Shown here in pieces: positions 8,270-16,029 of a stretch of DNA of 44,413 nt; positions within the stretch are counted from its first letter, which is position 1, and every line of letters begins with the position of its first letter. The notes under the pieces were generated by a model. It saw only the letters and a list, made by a program, of their open reading frames with translations, searched no databases and was not told the DNA's origin. This stretch comes from Neorhizobium sp. SHOUNA12A. Lineage in GTDB: Bacteria; Pseudomonadota; Alphaproteobacteria; Rhizobiales; Rhizobiaceae. The DNA lies in assembly GCF_023006505.1 (NCBI RefSeq), contig NZ_JALBGV010000049.1:1-44413 (forward strand), written 5' to 3'. Made by a program: the position numbers and the translations under genes.

Positions 8270-9310
8270 ATGACCAACTTCAATATGACTCGTCGTAATT
8301 TTGGCCTGCTCGCTGCCGGTGCGGCCGCAGCCGCAACCATGCCGTTTTCCGCCCGCGCCGCCGGCGGCAGTGTCGTCGCCGCAACCTTCCCCGGCAACTG
8401 GGAAGATGGCTACCGCACGGTCCTGACGCCGCTCGTCAGGCAAGCCGGTTTCGATCTGACGGTCGCCCCGGCACTGGCGCAGGACCAACTCGCCAAGGTG
8501 ATGGCGAGCCCCGGCAACCCGCCTTACGACACGCTGCTGATGTCGCCCGGCCAGATGGCGACCGCCATCGACAACGACCTGATCCAGAAGATCGATCCGA
8601 GCAAGCTCAAGAACTGGAGCATGCTCGACCCGGCCTTCCAGGGCGAGTATGGCCCGACCGTGACAATCGAAGTCAACGGCATCGCCTACAATCCTGATCT
8701 CGTGCCTGCCCCCAAGGGCTATCGCGACCTGTTCGAAAACCCAGCCTACAAGGGTAAGGTATCCTGGACCGGCTTCGGCTCGAATACCGGCGTCATGGCC
8801 TATAGCCAGATCGCCAAGATCTTCGGGACCAGTACCACGGACATGGATGCCGTCTTCAAGCTGTTCAAGGACAATCCGGAGCAGATCAAGGGCGTCGTCG
8901 CCAGCACCAACCACCAGATGACGCTCTTCCAGCAGGGCGAGATCGCGGTCTTCATGTGCTCCACCGGCAATGTCGCCCGCCTGAAGAGCCTTGGCCTCAA
9001 GGCCGAGTTCGTCCAGCCGGAAACCGGCTCTCCCGCAGCCCCGGTCAACATCCACCTGACCAAGGGTTCGAAAAACGTCGAGGCCGCCTATGCCTACATG
9101 GATGCAGCCATCTCCAAGGCGGCACAGGACAAGCTGAAGATGCCGCCGCAGGAGATGTTCCCGACCAACAAGAACGTCTCCCTCACGCCGGGCATTGAGG
9201 CCTTCGTCAAGCGCGACCAGCTTGCCAACATGGTCTATCCGGACTGGGCTTCGATCAACAAGAACCGTGCGGAATGGATACGCAAGTTCGACGCCCTCGT
9301 TGCTGGTTGA
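8270..9310 (+). CDS. Extracellular solute-binding protein, PotD-like, Tat-exported
   Basis: A 346-residue periplasmic receptor of the PotD/spermidine class. The N-terminus has a twin-arginine signal: TRRNFGLLAAGA (Arg at 8 and 9) followed by an Ala-rich hydrophobic stretch to about residue 31 (PFSARA-AGG), implying that it folds before export. The start at 8270 has AGAGGTGA upstream and places the signal at the N-terminus; the frame extends upstream to 8219 without a better start. It sits between its ATPase and two permeases. Ligand not determinable; related receptors bind polyamines, opines or other small amines. Confidence 0.9.
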   Translation: MTNFNMTRRNFGLLAAGAAAAATMPFSARAAGGSVVAATFPGNWEDGYRTVLTPLVRQAGFDLTVAPALAQDQLAKVMASPGNPPYDTLLMSPGQMATAIDNDLIQKIDPSKLKNWSMLDPAFQGEYGPTVTIEVNGIAYNPDLVPAPKGYRDLFENPAYKGKVSWTGFGSNTGVMAYSQIAKIFGTSTTDMDAVFKLFKDNPEQIKGVVASTNHQMTLFQQGEIAVFMCSTGNVARLKSLGLKAEFVQPETGSPAAPVNIHLTKGSKNVEAAYAYMDAAISKAAQDKLKMPPQEMFPTNKNVSLTPGIEAFVKRDQLANMVYPDWASINKNRAEWIRKFDALVAG

Positions 9311-9316
9311 GGTGAC

Positions 9317-10147
9317 ATGATGAAGGCGAGCGGCTTCCCATACGTTATCCCGATGCTCCTGTTGTCGGTGGCGTTCTTTGCGACGCCGCTCGCCGTTCTC
9401 ATTGGGTTCAGTTTCACCGGCCCGGACGGACTGACACTCAGCAATTACGGACGGTTCCTAGGCGATGCGTTCAATTATCGCGTGCTGATGAATACTGCAA
9501 AACTCGGTCTGCAAACCGTGGCGAGCACGACTCTTCTCGGCATTCCGATCGCGCTCCTTTACTGGCACAGCGGCAAGACTGCGCGTCAAGTCATCATCTT
9601 TCTGACGCTTATTCCCATGCTGACCAGCAACGTGGTGCGAACCTTTGCTTGGATCGTCATCCTCGGGCGGCAGGGGCCGATCAGCGAGACCTTCGTGGCC
9701 CTCGGTCTTGCAGGACAACCGTTCTCTCTGATGTCCACCGAACTCGGGCTGGTGCTGGCCATGTGCCAGATCGATCTGCCCCTTATCATCCTGCCGCTGA
9801 TCGCGATCCTGTCGCGGACCCCCGTCCAATTCACGGAGGCAGCGCAGGTCTCCGGGGCCGGACCCTGGCGGATCTTCGTGACGGTGCTGCTACCGATGAT
9901 GCTGCCGGGCCTGCTGGCGGGGTGGATCCTGGTCTTTGCGAGTACCAGCAGTTCCTTCGTGACGCAGGCAGTCATCGGCGGCGCCCGCAATGTATATGTC
10001 CCACAATTGATCTATCGCGAGGTCGGCACGCTGTTCGACTGGTCCATGGCATCGGCGATTGCTGTCGTCTTGCTGCTCTCGACCGGAATTCTGCTGGTCG
10101 CAATGACCATGATTTCCCGTCACAGGAGGCTCGTTGGCCATGCATAA
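9317..10147 (+). CDS. ABC transporter permease, PotB-like
   Basis: A 276-residue inner-membrane permease with about six hydrophobic helices. The EAA-type coupling loop is visible as FTEAAQVSGAGPWRIFVTVL, with the conserved Gly. It follows the binding protein by six bases with GAGGTGA as ribosome site, and pairs with the next permease to form the heterodimeric channel. The start has two consecutive ATG codons (9317 and 9320); either is possible. Confidence 0.9.
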   Translation: MMKASGFPYVIPMLLLSVAFFATPLAVLIGFSFTGPDGLTLSNYGRFLGDAFNYRVLMNTAKLGLQTVASTTLLGIPIALLYWHSGKTARQVIIFLTLIPMLTSNVVRTFAWIVILGRQGPISETFVALGLAGQPFSLMSTELGLVLAMCQIDLPLIILPLIAILSRTPVQFTEAAQVSGAGPWRIFVTVLLPMMLPGLLAGWILVFASTSSSFVTQAVIGGARNVYVPQLIYREVGTLFDWSMASAIAVVLLLSTGILLVAMTMISRHRRLVGHA

Positions 10148-10961
10148 CAAGCGTGAAAACCCTATCCCCGCTTTCCTCTATAAGGCATTTGTCTTCGGCT
10201 TCGGTGGCCTCAGCCTGATCTATCTGGTCGCCCCGATCATCATCGCGATCACCATGTCGTTTACGTCAGGACAGAGCCTGAAATACCCGCCGCAGGGCTT
10301 CTCGATCCGCTGGTACGAGGCCTTGTTCGACCCGATCCGTTCAGGAACCGAGCACATTGCGGCCGGAAACTCGTTGAAGATTGCCGCTCTCGCGGTTCTA
10401 GGGTCCCTGCTGTTTGCGGTTCCCGCCACCATCGGCATGGCGCGGATGAAACGCAGCACCGTGAGTTCCATCGAACCTCTTCTGCTCGCGCCGCTCGTCC
10501 TGCCGAGCCTGGTCTACGGTCTCGCGGCACTGATCGTCGCCAACTTCGTCGGCTTCCAGCCTTCGCTCTGGCTGACAGTGACCGGCCATGTGGTCGTCTT
10601 CGGACCGCTGATGTACAGAGCCGCATCCGTTGTAGCCCAGGGGATCAATCCATCGCTGGCGGAGGCTTCGACGGTGATGGGGGCGAGGTGGTTCACGACG
10701 CTGAGGCGCGTAACCTTGCCGCTGTTGCTGCCGGGCATTCTTGCCGGTGCGTTTCTCGTCTTCATCCAGTCGCTCGACAACGTGTCCGTCTCGCTCTTTC
10801 TCGCCGATGCCCGCACGACTGTGCTGCCGCTCAGAATGTTCGCTCTCATCGAAGAGTCGCTCGACGTCCGCGTTGCCGCGATGTCGGGAGTTCTGATCGC
10901 TCTCACGCTCGTGGTGCTGCTTGTCGCAAGACGGGTGCTGGCACCGCAGAAGCAGGCCTGA
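10140..10961 (+). CDS. ABC transporter permease, PotC-like
   Basis: A 273-residue second permease of the importer, with about six helices and an EAA loop (LAEASTVMGARWFTTLRRVTL). The start overlaps the preceding permease by eight bases, which suggests translational coupling. AGGAGG at 10124-10129 serves either the ATG at 10140 (spacing 10) or a TTG at 10134 (spacing 4); I chose the ATG. With the neighbouring genes it completes a full ATPase, receptor and two-permease importer. Confidence 0.88.
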   Translation: MHNKRENPIPAFLYKAFVFGFGGLSLIYLVAPIIIAITMSFTSGQSLKYPPQGFSIRWYEALFDPIRSGTEHIAAGNSLKIAALAVLGSLLFAVPATIGMARMKRSTVSSIEPLLLAPLVLPSLVYGLAALIVANFVGFQPSLWLTVTGHVVVFGPLMYRAASVVAQGINPSLAEASTVMGARWFTTLRRVTLPLLLPGILAGAFLVFIQSLDNVSVSLFLADARTTVLPLRMFALIEESLDVRVAAMSGVLIALTLVVLLVARRVLAPQKQA

Positions 10962-10992
10962 CCTATTTTTAGAATTCTGGAAGGAATACCCA

Positions 10993-12417
10993 ATGAACAT
11001 GCGTGCAACCAAGGCGGGCTCTTATCGTGTCGGATCGCTGCTCGCCGATTTCCAGCCGGACTTCGATTTTGCAGCGCCGCTGCCTCTGCCGGTCGAGGAA
11101 TTCGAGGATCGCCTGCGCCGCATTCGCCGTCAGGCGGTCGAAGCGGGGCATGACGCGCTGATCGTGCACACCGGCGGTGTCGGCTGGTTCCACACGTCGA
11201 ACCACTATCTCCGCTATATCTGCGACTGGATGCGCGAAGGCGTGCTGATCATCCCGACAGACACCGACAAGCCGCTGACGCTTCTGTCCTTCTTCACCCA
11301 GTCCGTGCTGCTGCCGCCGGGCGGTGAACCGGTGCTGGTCGAGGATATCTGGCAGATTGGCCCGATCGGCCGCGAATATGCCGATCGTCCGGGCGACAGC
11401 GTGATCAAGACTGCCGAGAAATGCGCCGAACTGCTGGCCAGCCTCGGGCTCGCAAAGGCCCAGATCGGCCGGATCGGCGACCGTACCTCGCTGACATTCT
11501 GGGCGGCGCTCGACGAATTCATGCCAAAGAGCAAGTTCATCGCCGACAACGCCATTCTCGACCGGATGCAGAAGGTGCGTTCACCGCGCGAGATCGAGAT
11601 GTTCCGGGCTGCCGCCCAACTGGTCAGCATCGCGACCCAGGCAGCCTATCACGTCGCCAGACCTGGCGTCACCGACCACGAGATCTATGCCGCCTTCACG
11701 CAGGCCCAGCTATCCTTCGGCGGTGAGACCGGCGACGGCTACCAGATCGGTGTCAACGAATTCGGCACCCATTGCGGCAAACCCTATGGCCATGTCGTGC
11801 GTCCGGGCGACCTGATCAATCTCTATGTCTCCAACATCACCTACCGCGGCTACACGGCCCAGACCGCCCGCATGATCGCAATCGGTGAGATTACCAAGCG
11901 GCAGGAGGAGGTGCTCGCCGTCTGCACGGAAGGCGTCAAGCGCGCCGAAAAACTGATCCGGCCGGGCGCTCTGATGCGCGATGCCAACAATGCCGCCTTC
12001 GAGCCGATGATTGAGCGTGGCATGTTGACCTCCCCGGAAGCCCGCACCATGCCCTATAACTGGGCGCCGATGGATGACGGCAGCGCGCGCCTTATCCCGC
12101 GTCAGTACGTCAAGAACATCGACTGGGAGGCCCAGGGCCGCAAGCTCATGCATGTCTATCCGGCGACGGAAGGCCCGCATAACCCCAATCTCGGCCATTC
12201 CGTCGGCATGGCTGGCAGCCAAAACAGTTTCAACATCTCCTCCCACAACTACGACCGGATGGAAGAAGGCATGGTGTTCGTGATGCACGCCCAGTGGCTG
12301 GAACCGCTCTCCGCCGGCTGCAATGTCGGCGACATGTATGTCGTCACCAAAGACGGGTTCGAGAAGCTCTCCCGCCACACCCCGCTTGAAACCCATCGTA
12401 TCGCTGCCGAGGCCTGA
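10993..12417 (+). CDS. M24 (pita-bread/creatinase-like) family protein lacking metal ligands
   Basis: A 474-residue cytosolic protein with an N-terminal creatinase_N-type domain (about 35-185) and a C-terminal pita-bread domain (about 200-470), as in Xaa-Pro peptidases. The five usual metal ligands (Asp, Asp, His, Glu, Glu) are largely gone. The positions of the two Asp read YVS (278-280) and AQTAR (289-293), the first Glu is H432 (VMHAQ), and the last Glu is G446 (VGDMY); only H402 (GHSVG) remains. Creatinase, a metal-free M24 enzyme, shows the same loss of the Asp pair and has a His where this protein has H260 (NEFGTH). It therefore probably cleaves a C-N bond in a non-peptide compound. The ATG at 10993 has GGAAGGA seven bases upstream. 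Function unproven. Confidence 0.8.
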   Translation: MNMRATKAGSYRVGSLLADFQPDFDFAAPLPLPVEEFEDRLRRIRRQAVEAGHDALIVHTGGVGWFHTSNHYLRYICDWMREGVLIIPTDTDKPLTLLSFFTQSVLLPPGGEPVLVEDIWQIGPIGREYADRPGDSVIKTAEKCAELLASLGLAKAQIGRIGDRTSLTFWAALDEFMPKSKFIADNAILDRMQKVRSPREIEMFRAAAQLVSIATQAAYHVARPGVTDHEIYAAFTQAQLSFGGETGDGYQIGVNEFGTHCGKPYGHVVRPGDLINLYVSNITYRGYTAQTARMIAIGEITKRQEEVLAVCTEGVKRAEKLIRPGALMRDANNAAFEPMIERGMLTSPEARTMPYNWAPMDDGSARLIPRQYVKNIDWEAQGRKLMHVYPATEGPHNPNLGHSVGMAGSQNSFNISSHNYDRMEEGMVFVMHAQWLEPLSAGCNVGDMYVVTKDGFEKLSRHTPLETHRIAAEA

Positions 12418-12420
12418 CAC

Positions 12421-13083
12421 ATGACCGACCATACTCATTTCGACTTCGCCGAGCTCAATGAGCGGGAACGCTACAAGCTTCTGATCGGCACCGTGATCCC
12501 GCGCCCCATCGCTCTGGTGACGACGGTCAGCAGGCAAGGGCAGCCCAACGCCGGGCCGTTCAGCTTCTTCAATGTGCTGACCCACGATCCGGCCATCGTC
12601 GCCATCGGCGTCGAGAACTATTCGGACATGCGCTTCAAGGACACAGCGCGCAACATCCGCGAGACCGGAGAGTTCACGGTCCACATCTGCGACAACGCGC
12701 TGGTCGACCAGATGGAGGTCTGCGCCATCAAGTTCGGCCCCGAGGTCGACGAGATGGAGGAGGCGGGCCTTGCGACCGTCCCCGGCCAGATGGTGCGCAG
12801 CCCGCGCATTCTCGCGGCACCGGCAGCGCTCGAATGCCGTCGCCACACGACCCTGCAGGTCGGGCCGGCGCGGGAAATCATTTTAGGGGAGGTTCTCGGC
12901 GTCTATGTCCGAAGCGATGCCGTCAACCCGTCGAACCTGCATATCGACCAGCAGCTCATGGACGCGGTGGGTCGCATGGGCGGGCACACCTATGCCCGGA
13001 CCCGCGACCAATTCGACATCAAGACACTGACCCCGCAGGAATGGGAAAGCAAGAAAGATGGCGCGAAGGCGGCGGCGGAGTAA
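12421..13083 (+). CDS. Flavin reductase-like (FMN-binding split-barrel) protein
   Basis: A 220-residue protein of the DIM6/NtaB flavin reductase-like family. It has the flavin-binding strand pattern RPIALVTTVS..GQPNAGPFSFFNVLTHDPAIVAIGV near residues 23-62 and DTARNIRETGEFTVHI around 78-93. Family members reduce FMN with NAD(P)H for a partner monooxygenase, or use FMN directly. No monooxygenase lies nearby, so either the partner is distant or this protein acts alone. It follows the M24 gene by three bases and is the last gene of the rightward operon. Confidence 0.82.
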   Translation: MTDHTHFDFAELNERERYKLLIGTVIPRPIALVTTVSRQGQPNAGPFSFFNVLTHDPAIVAIGVENYSDMRFKDTARNIRETGEFTVHICDNALVDQMEVCAIKFGPEVDEMEEAGLATVPGQMVRSPRILAAPAALECRRHTTLQVGPAREIILGEVLGVYVRSDAVNPSNLHIDQQLMDAVGRMGGHTYARTRDQFDIKTLTPQEWESKKDGAKAAAE

Positions 13084-13278
13084 GCGCGTTTATCCGCTTC
13101 CTCCGCGTGATCTGTGCCTTCTTATGGTCCGAACAATAAGGGCTGAGTAGAAGCCGGCGGCCGGGAGCGACGCCGCCGCGCGATTTCGCGCGTGGACATC
13201 ACCTGTGGGCACCAGTTCTGGGCATCAGGTCGCCAATGATGCCAAAACGATATCCGGAAAGGGAATTTTAGAAAGAAT

Positions 13279-13352
13279 TGGCTGGGGAACCTGGATTCGA
13301 ACCAAGATTAACGGAGTCAGAGTCCGTCGTTCTACCGTTGAACTATTCCCCA
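13279..13352 (-). tRNA. tRNA-Gln, anticodon CTG
   Basis: A complete 74-base cloverleaf on the minus strand beginning TGGGGAATAG and ending with an encoded CCA. The anticodon stem ACGGA/TCCGT encloses the loop CTCTGAC, so the anticodon is CTG and reads CAG. The T arm contains GGTTCGAATCC and the discriminator base is G. Its 3' end faces left, toward the accessory block, and the last bases plus downstream flank recur at 2356-2394. Confidence 0.95.
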
Positions 13353-13391
13353 GCAGGGCGCGCCGGTGAATGCCCGGGCCGGTGTGCGGCG

Positions 13392-13419
13392 CTTATAAAC
13401 AAAAGCGGGCAGATTGCAA
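13392..13419 (-). promoter_or_regulatory. Sigma-70-type promoter for tRNA-Gln
   Basis: On the minus strand TTGCAA and TATAAG are separated by 16 bases, about 40 bases upstream of the tRNA 5' end. Confidence 0.55.
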
Positions 13420-13615
13420 ATACCGATTTCGAAAAAAATCGATGCCGTCGAAGCTTTCTCACCGCCGCTGCGGAAAAGCTGGAAAGCTGCCCGCTGACAC
13501 GTCCCTGACGTGGGCGGCAAAAAGCCGTTGGCGAAATCGCCCCCGCCTGTTATCTTCGCACCAACGAAACAATCAGACGCCAGCGGCATACCTTCAAGAG
13601 GCTTTGCGCGGCGAG

Positions 13616-15223
13616 ATGGACATAAAAGTGATGGACCCCGATAGCGGCGCAAAGCCGCCGGAAGGCGGGGCGTCGGCGGTACCGCGCGGAGAGGGTAAAT
13701 CCTCAAGGCGTCGGAAGGCGAAGCGGAACGGCAAACGTCGTGACGCGGCGCCTGCAAGCCATTCGGATGCGGTCGATACGACTGCACCTGCCGGACGTCC
13801 CCATAACCAGGAACCCAACCCACAGGCGCGCAAGCGCAAGCGGCGGCGCGCGAAATCCGGCGGCGCTCAGCAGCCGGCACAGGGCGCGGGTGCGGCGCCC
13901 GTGGCAGAGCAGGGTCAGGTCCGTGCCGAGGGCGGGCAACAGCCGCATTCGGCAAAATCGCCGCCGCGCAATCGGCGCAAGAAGAACAGAGGCGGCCGTG
14001 GTCTTCAGGGCCGGCCGCTGACGCCCGCCAAGGCGGTGCCGGGTGTGGCCAAGACCTCCGTGCCCGCCAGTTCGGGTCAGGGGTCCTCCAAGGATGTCCG
14101 CGGCAGGGCCGGAAATGAAAGCCAAGGCACGGATTCCCGCGGCGAAAAATTTTCCTATGTCAACGATCTCTATGCGGCGCTCGACCTCGGCACCAACAAT
14201 TGCCGCCTGCTGATCGCCCAGCCGACAAGGCCGGGCCAGTTCCGCGTCGTCGATGCGTTTTCGCGGATCGTTCGCCTGGGCGAGGGGCTCGGCACCAGCC
14301 GCCGGCTGTCGCAGGATGCCATGGACCGCGCCGTCGAAGCGTTGCGCATCTGCGCCACGAAGCTCGCCAACCGGCCGATCCGCCGCATGCGGCTGATCGC
14401 CACCGAAGCCTGCCGTGCCGCCGAAAACGGCGAGGAGTTTCTGGCGCGGGTGACCTCGGAAACCGGGCTGGAACTCGAAATCATCGATCGGGAGACCGAG
14501 GCGCGGCTTGCGGTCTCGGGCTGCTCGTCCCTGGTCGGCCGCGAAGCGCGCTCCGTCGTTCTCTTCGATATTGGCGGCGGTTCGTCGGAAATCGCCGTCA
14601 TCCGCATCGATGACAGCCGTTCGAGCCGGCTTGCCAATCATATCACCCACTGGACCTCGCTTCCTGTCGGCGTCGTGACGCTGTCGGAACGGCATGGCGG
14701 GCGCGACGTGACGCCCGAGGTTTTTGACGCCATGGTGACGGAAGTCGAAGGCATGCTGGCCGGGTTCGATTGCCCGCCGCTTGCCGCCTTCCGCCGCCAG
14801 GGCGCCGAGGATTTCCATCTGATCGGTACGTCGGGCACGGTCACCACGCTTGCCGGCGTGCATCTCGACCTGCCGCGCTACGACCGCCGCAAGGTCGACG
14901 GCCTGTGGCTGTCGGATGCGGAAGTCTCCGCCATGCAGGCAAAGCTGCTCTCCTGGGATTTTGCCGGCCGTGCCGCCAATCCCTGCATCGGTCCTGACCG
15001 GGCCGATCTGGTGCTGGCCGGCTGCGCCATTCTGGAAGCGATCCGCCGCCGCTGGCCGAGCCAGCGCATGCGGGTGGCCGACCGAGGCCTGCGCGAGGGC
15101 CTGTTGACGGACATGATGGCCGATGACGGCGTGTGGCGCCGAGTGCGGCCGCGCCGCCCAGGGGGTAACCAGGCGGGCAATCCGGGTGCCGGCGGACAGG
15201 ATGAGGCTGGAGCAAGGCGATGA
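13616..15223 (+). CDS. ppx: Ppx/GppA phosphatase with a long basic N-terminal extension
   Basis: A 535-residue exopolyphosphatase/guanosine-pentaphosphate phosphatase-family protein. The actin-like ATPase fold starts near residue 187 with DLGTNNCRLLI, followed by the phosphate-binding FDIGGGSSE near 318. Only one Ppx-GppA module is present; the C-terminal HD-like region of E. coli Ppx is absent. The first 180 residues are low-complexity and strongly basic (clusters of Arg/Lys such as ARKRKRRRAK and NRRKKNRGGRG), predicted disordered and suited to bind RNA or polyphosphate. The exact start is uncertain: ATG at 13616, or 13631. The stop overlaps the rlmE start. Confidence 0.82.
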   Translation: MDIKVMDPDSGAKPPEGGASAVPRGEGKSSRRRKAKRNGKRRDAAPASHSDAVDTTAPAGRPHNQEPNPQARKRKRRRAKSGGAQQPAQGAGAAPVAEQGQVRAEGGQQPHSAKSPPRNRRKKNRGGRGLQGRPLTPAKAVPGVAKTSVPASSGQGSSKDVRGRAGNESQGTDSRGEKFSYVNDLYAALDLGTNNCRLLIAQPTRPGQFRVVDAFSRIVRLGEGLGTSRRLSQDAMDRAVEALRICATKLANRPIRRMRLIATEACRAAENGEEFLARVTSETGLELEIIDRETEARLAVSGCSSLVGREARSVVLFDIGGGSSEIAVIRIDDSRSSRLANHITHWTSLPVGVVTLSERHGGRDVTPEVFDAMVTEVEGMLAGFDCPPLAAFRRQGAEDFHLIGTSGTVTTLAGVHLDLPRYDRRKVDGLWLSDAEVSAMQAKLLSWDFAGRAANPCIGPDRADLVLAGCAILEAIRRRWPSQRMRVADRGLREGLLTDMMADDGVWRRVRPRRPGGNQAGNPGAGGQDEAGARR

Positions 15224-16029
15224 CAAAACCACCCTCAAAATCCCCCGGTAGCGGCAATCGCACTGGCCGCAAGCTCGGCCAGAAGGTCAAGAAGGGCAAG
15301 CTCAAGGCGTCGTCGCGGCGCTGGCTCGAGCGCCATATCAACGATCCTTATGTCCAGCGCGCCAAGCTCGAAGGATATCGCGCCCGCGCGGCCTTCAAGC
15401 TTCTGGAGATCGACGAGAAGCACCAGATCCTCAAAGGCGCCCGCCGGATTATCGATCTGGGTGCTGCACCGGGAAGCTGGTCGCAGATCGCCGCCAATGT
15501 CACCGGTTCGACCGATGATGATATCCGCGTCGCAGCGATCGATTTTCTGGAAATGGCGCCGCTCGCCGGCGTCACGATCCTGCAGCTCGACTTTCTCGAT
15601 CCGGAAGCGCCGCGCCTGTTGATGGAAGCGATCGGCGGCACACCGGACCTGGTCATCTCGGACATGGCGGCGCCGACCACCGGCCACCAGAAGACCGATC
15701 ACCTGCGCACCATGCATCTGTGCGAAGTGGCTGCGCATTTTGCCGTCGAAGTGCTGGGCGAGGGCGGCCATTTCCTCGCCAAGACCTTCCAGGGCGGCAC
15801 CGAACGCGACCTGCTCAACATGCTGAAGCAGAATTTCAAGCAGGTCATCCACGTGAAGCCGGGTGCGTCGCGCCAGGAATCGGTCGAGATGTTCCTGCTC
15901 GCCAAGCATTTCAAGGGCCGCAGGGCCGGCGAGACTGCCCCGGGAACCGAGGTGGAGGAGACCGGGATGGAGGATGCGGACGTGGAATACGCCGAAGCGG
16001 AAGACTCCGACCTGGACGATCGGGCCTGA
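15220..16029 (+). CDS. rlmE: 23S rRNA 2'-O-methyltransferase RlmE (FtsJ)
   Basis: A 269-residue SAM-dependent methyltransferase that methylates U2552 in the ribosomal A loop during 50S maturation. The SAM motif IDLGAAPGSWSQ is at 78-89, and the catalytic K-D-K-E tetrad is intact: K60, D148, K188 and E223. The C-terminal 35 residues form an acidic tail rich in Glu and Asp, beyond the usual E. coli length. Its ATG overlaps the ppx stop by four bases (ATGA), so the two are translationally coupled. Confidence 0.95.
   Translation: MTKPPSKSPGSGNRTGRKLGQKVKKGKLKASSRRWLERHINDPYVQRAKLEGYRARAAFKLLEIDEKHQILKGARRIIDLGAAPGSWSQIAANVTGSTDDDIRVAAIDFLEMAPLAGVTILQLDFLDPEAPRLLMEAIGGTPDLVISDMAAPTTGHQKTDHLRTMHLCEVAAHFAVEVLGEGGHFLAKTFQGGTERDLLNMLKQNFKQVIHVKPGASRQESVEMFLLAKHFKGRRAGETAPGTEVEETGMEDADVEYAEAEDSDLDDRA

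Noticed and set aside
13154..13192. Hairpins CGGCGGC/GCCGCCG and CGCGCG/CGCGCG after the flavin reductase
   Set aside because: No T tract follows on the plus strand, so a terminator could not be supported; GC-rich chance pairing is possible.
13278..13508. Reading frame across the tRNA-Gln region
   Set aside because: It overlaps a perfect tRNA cloverleaf on the other strand and has no recognisable product.
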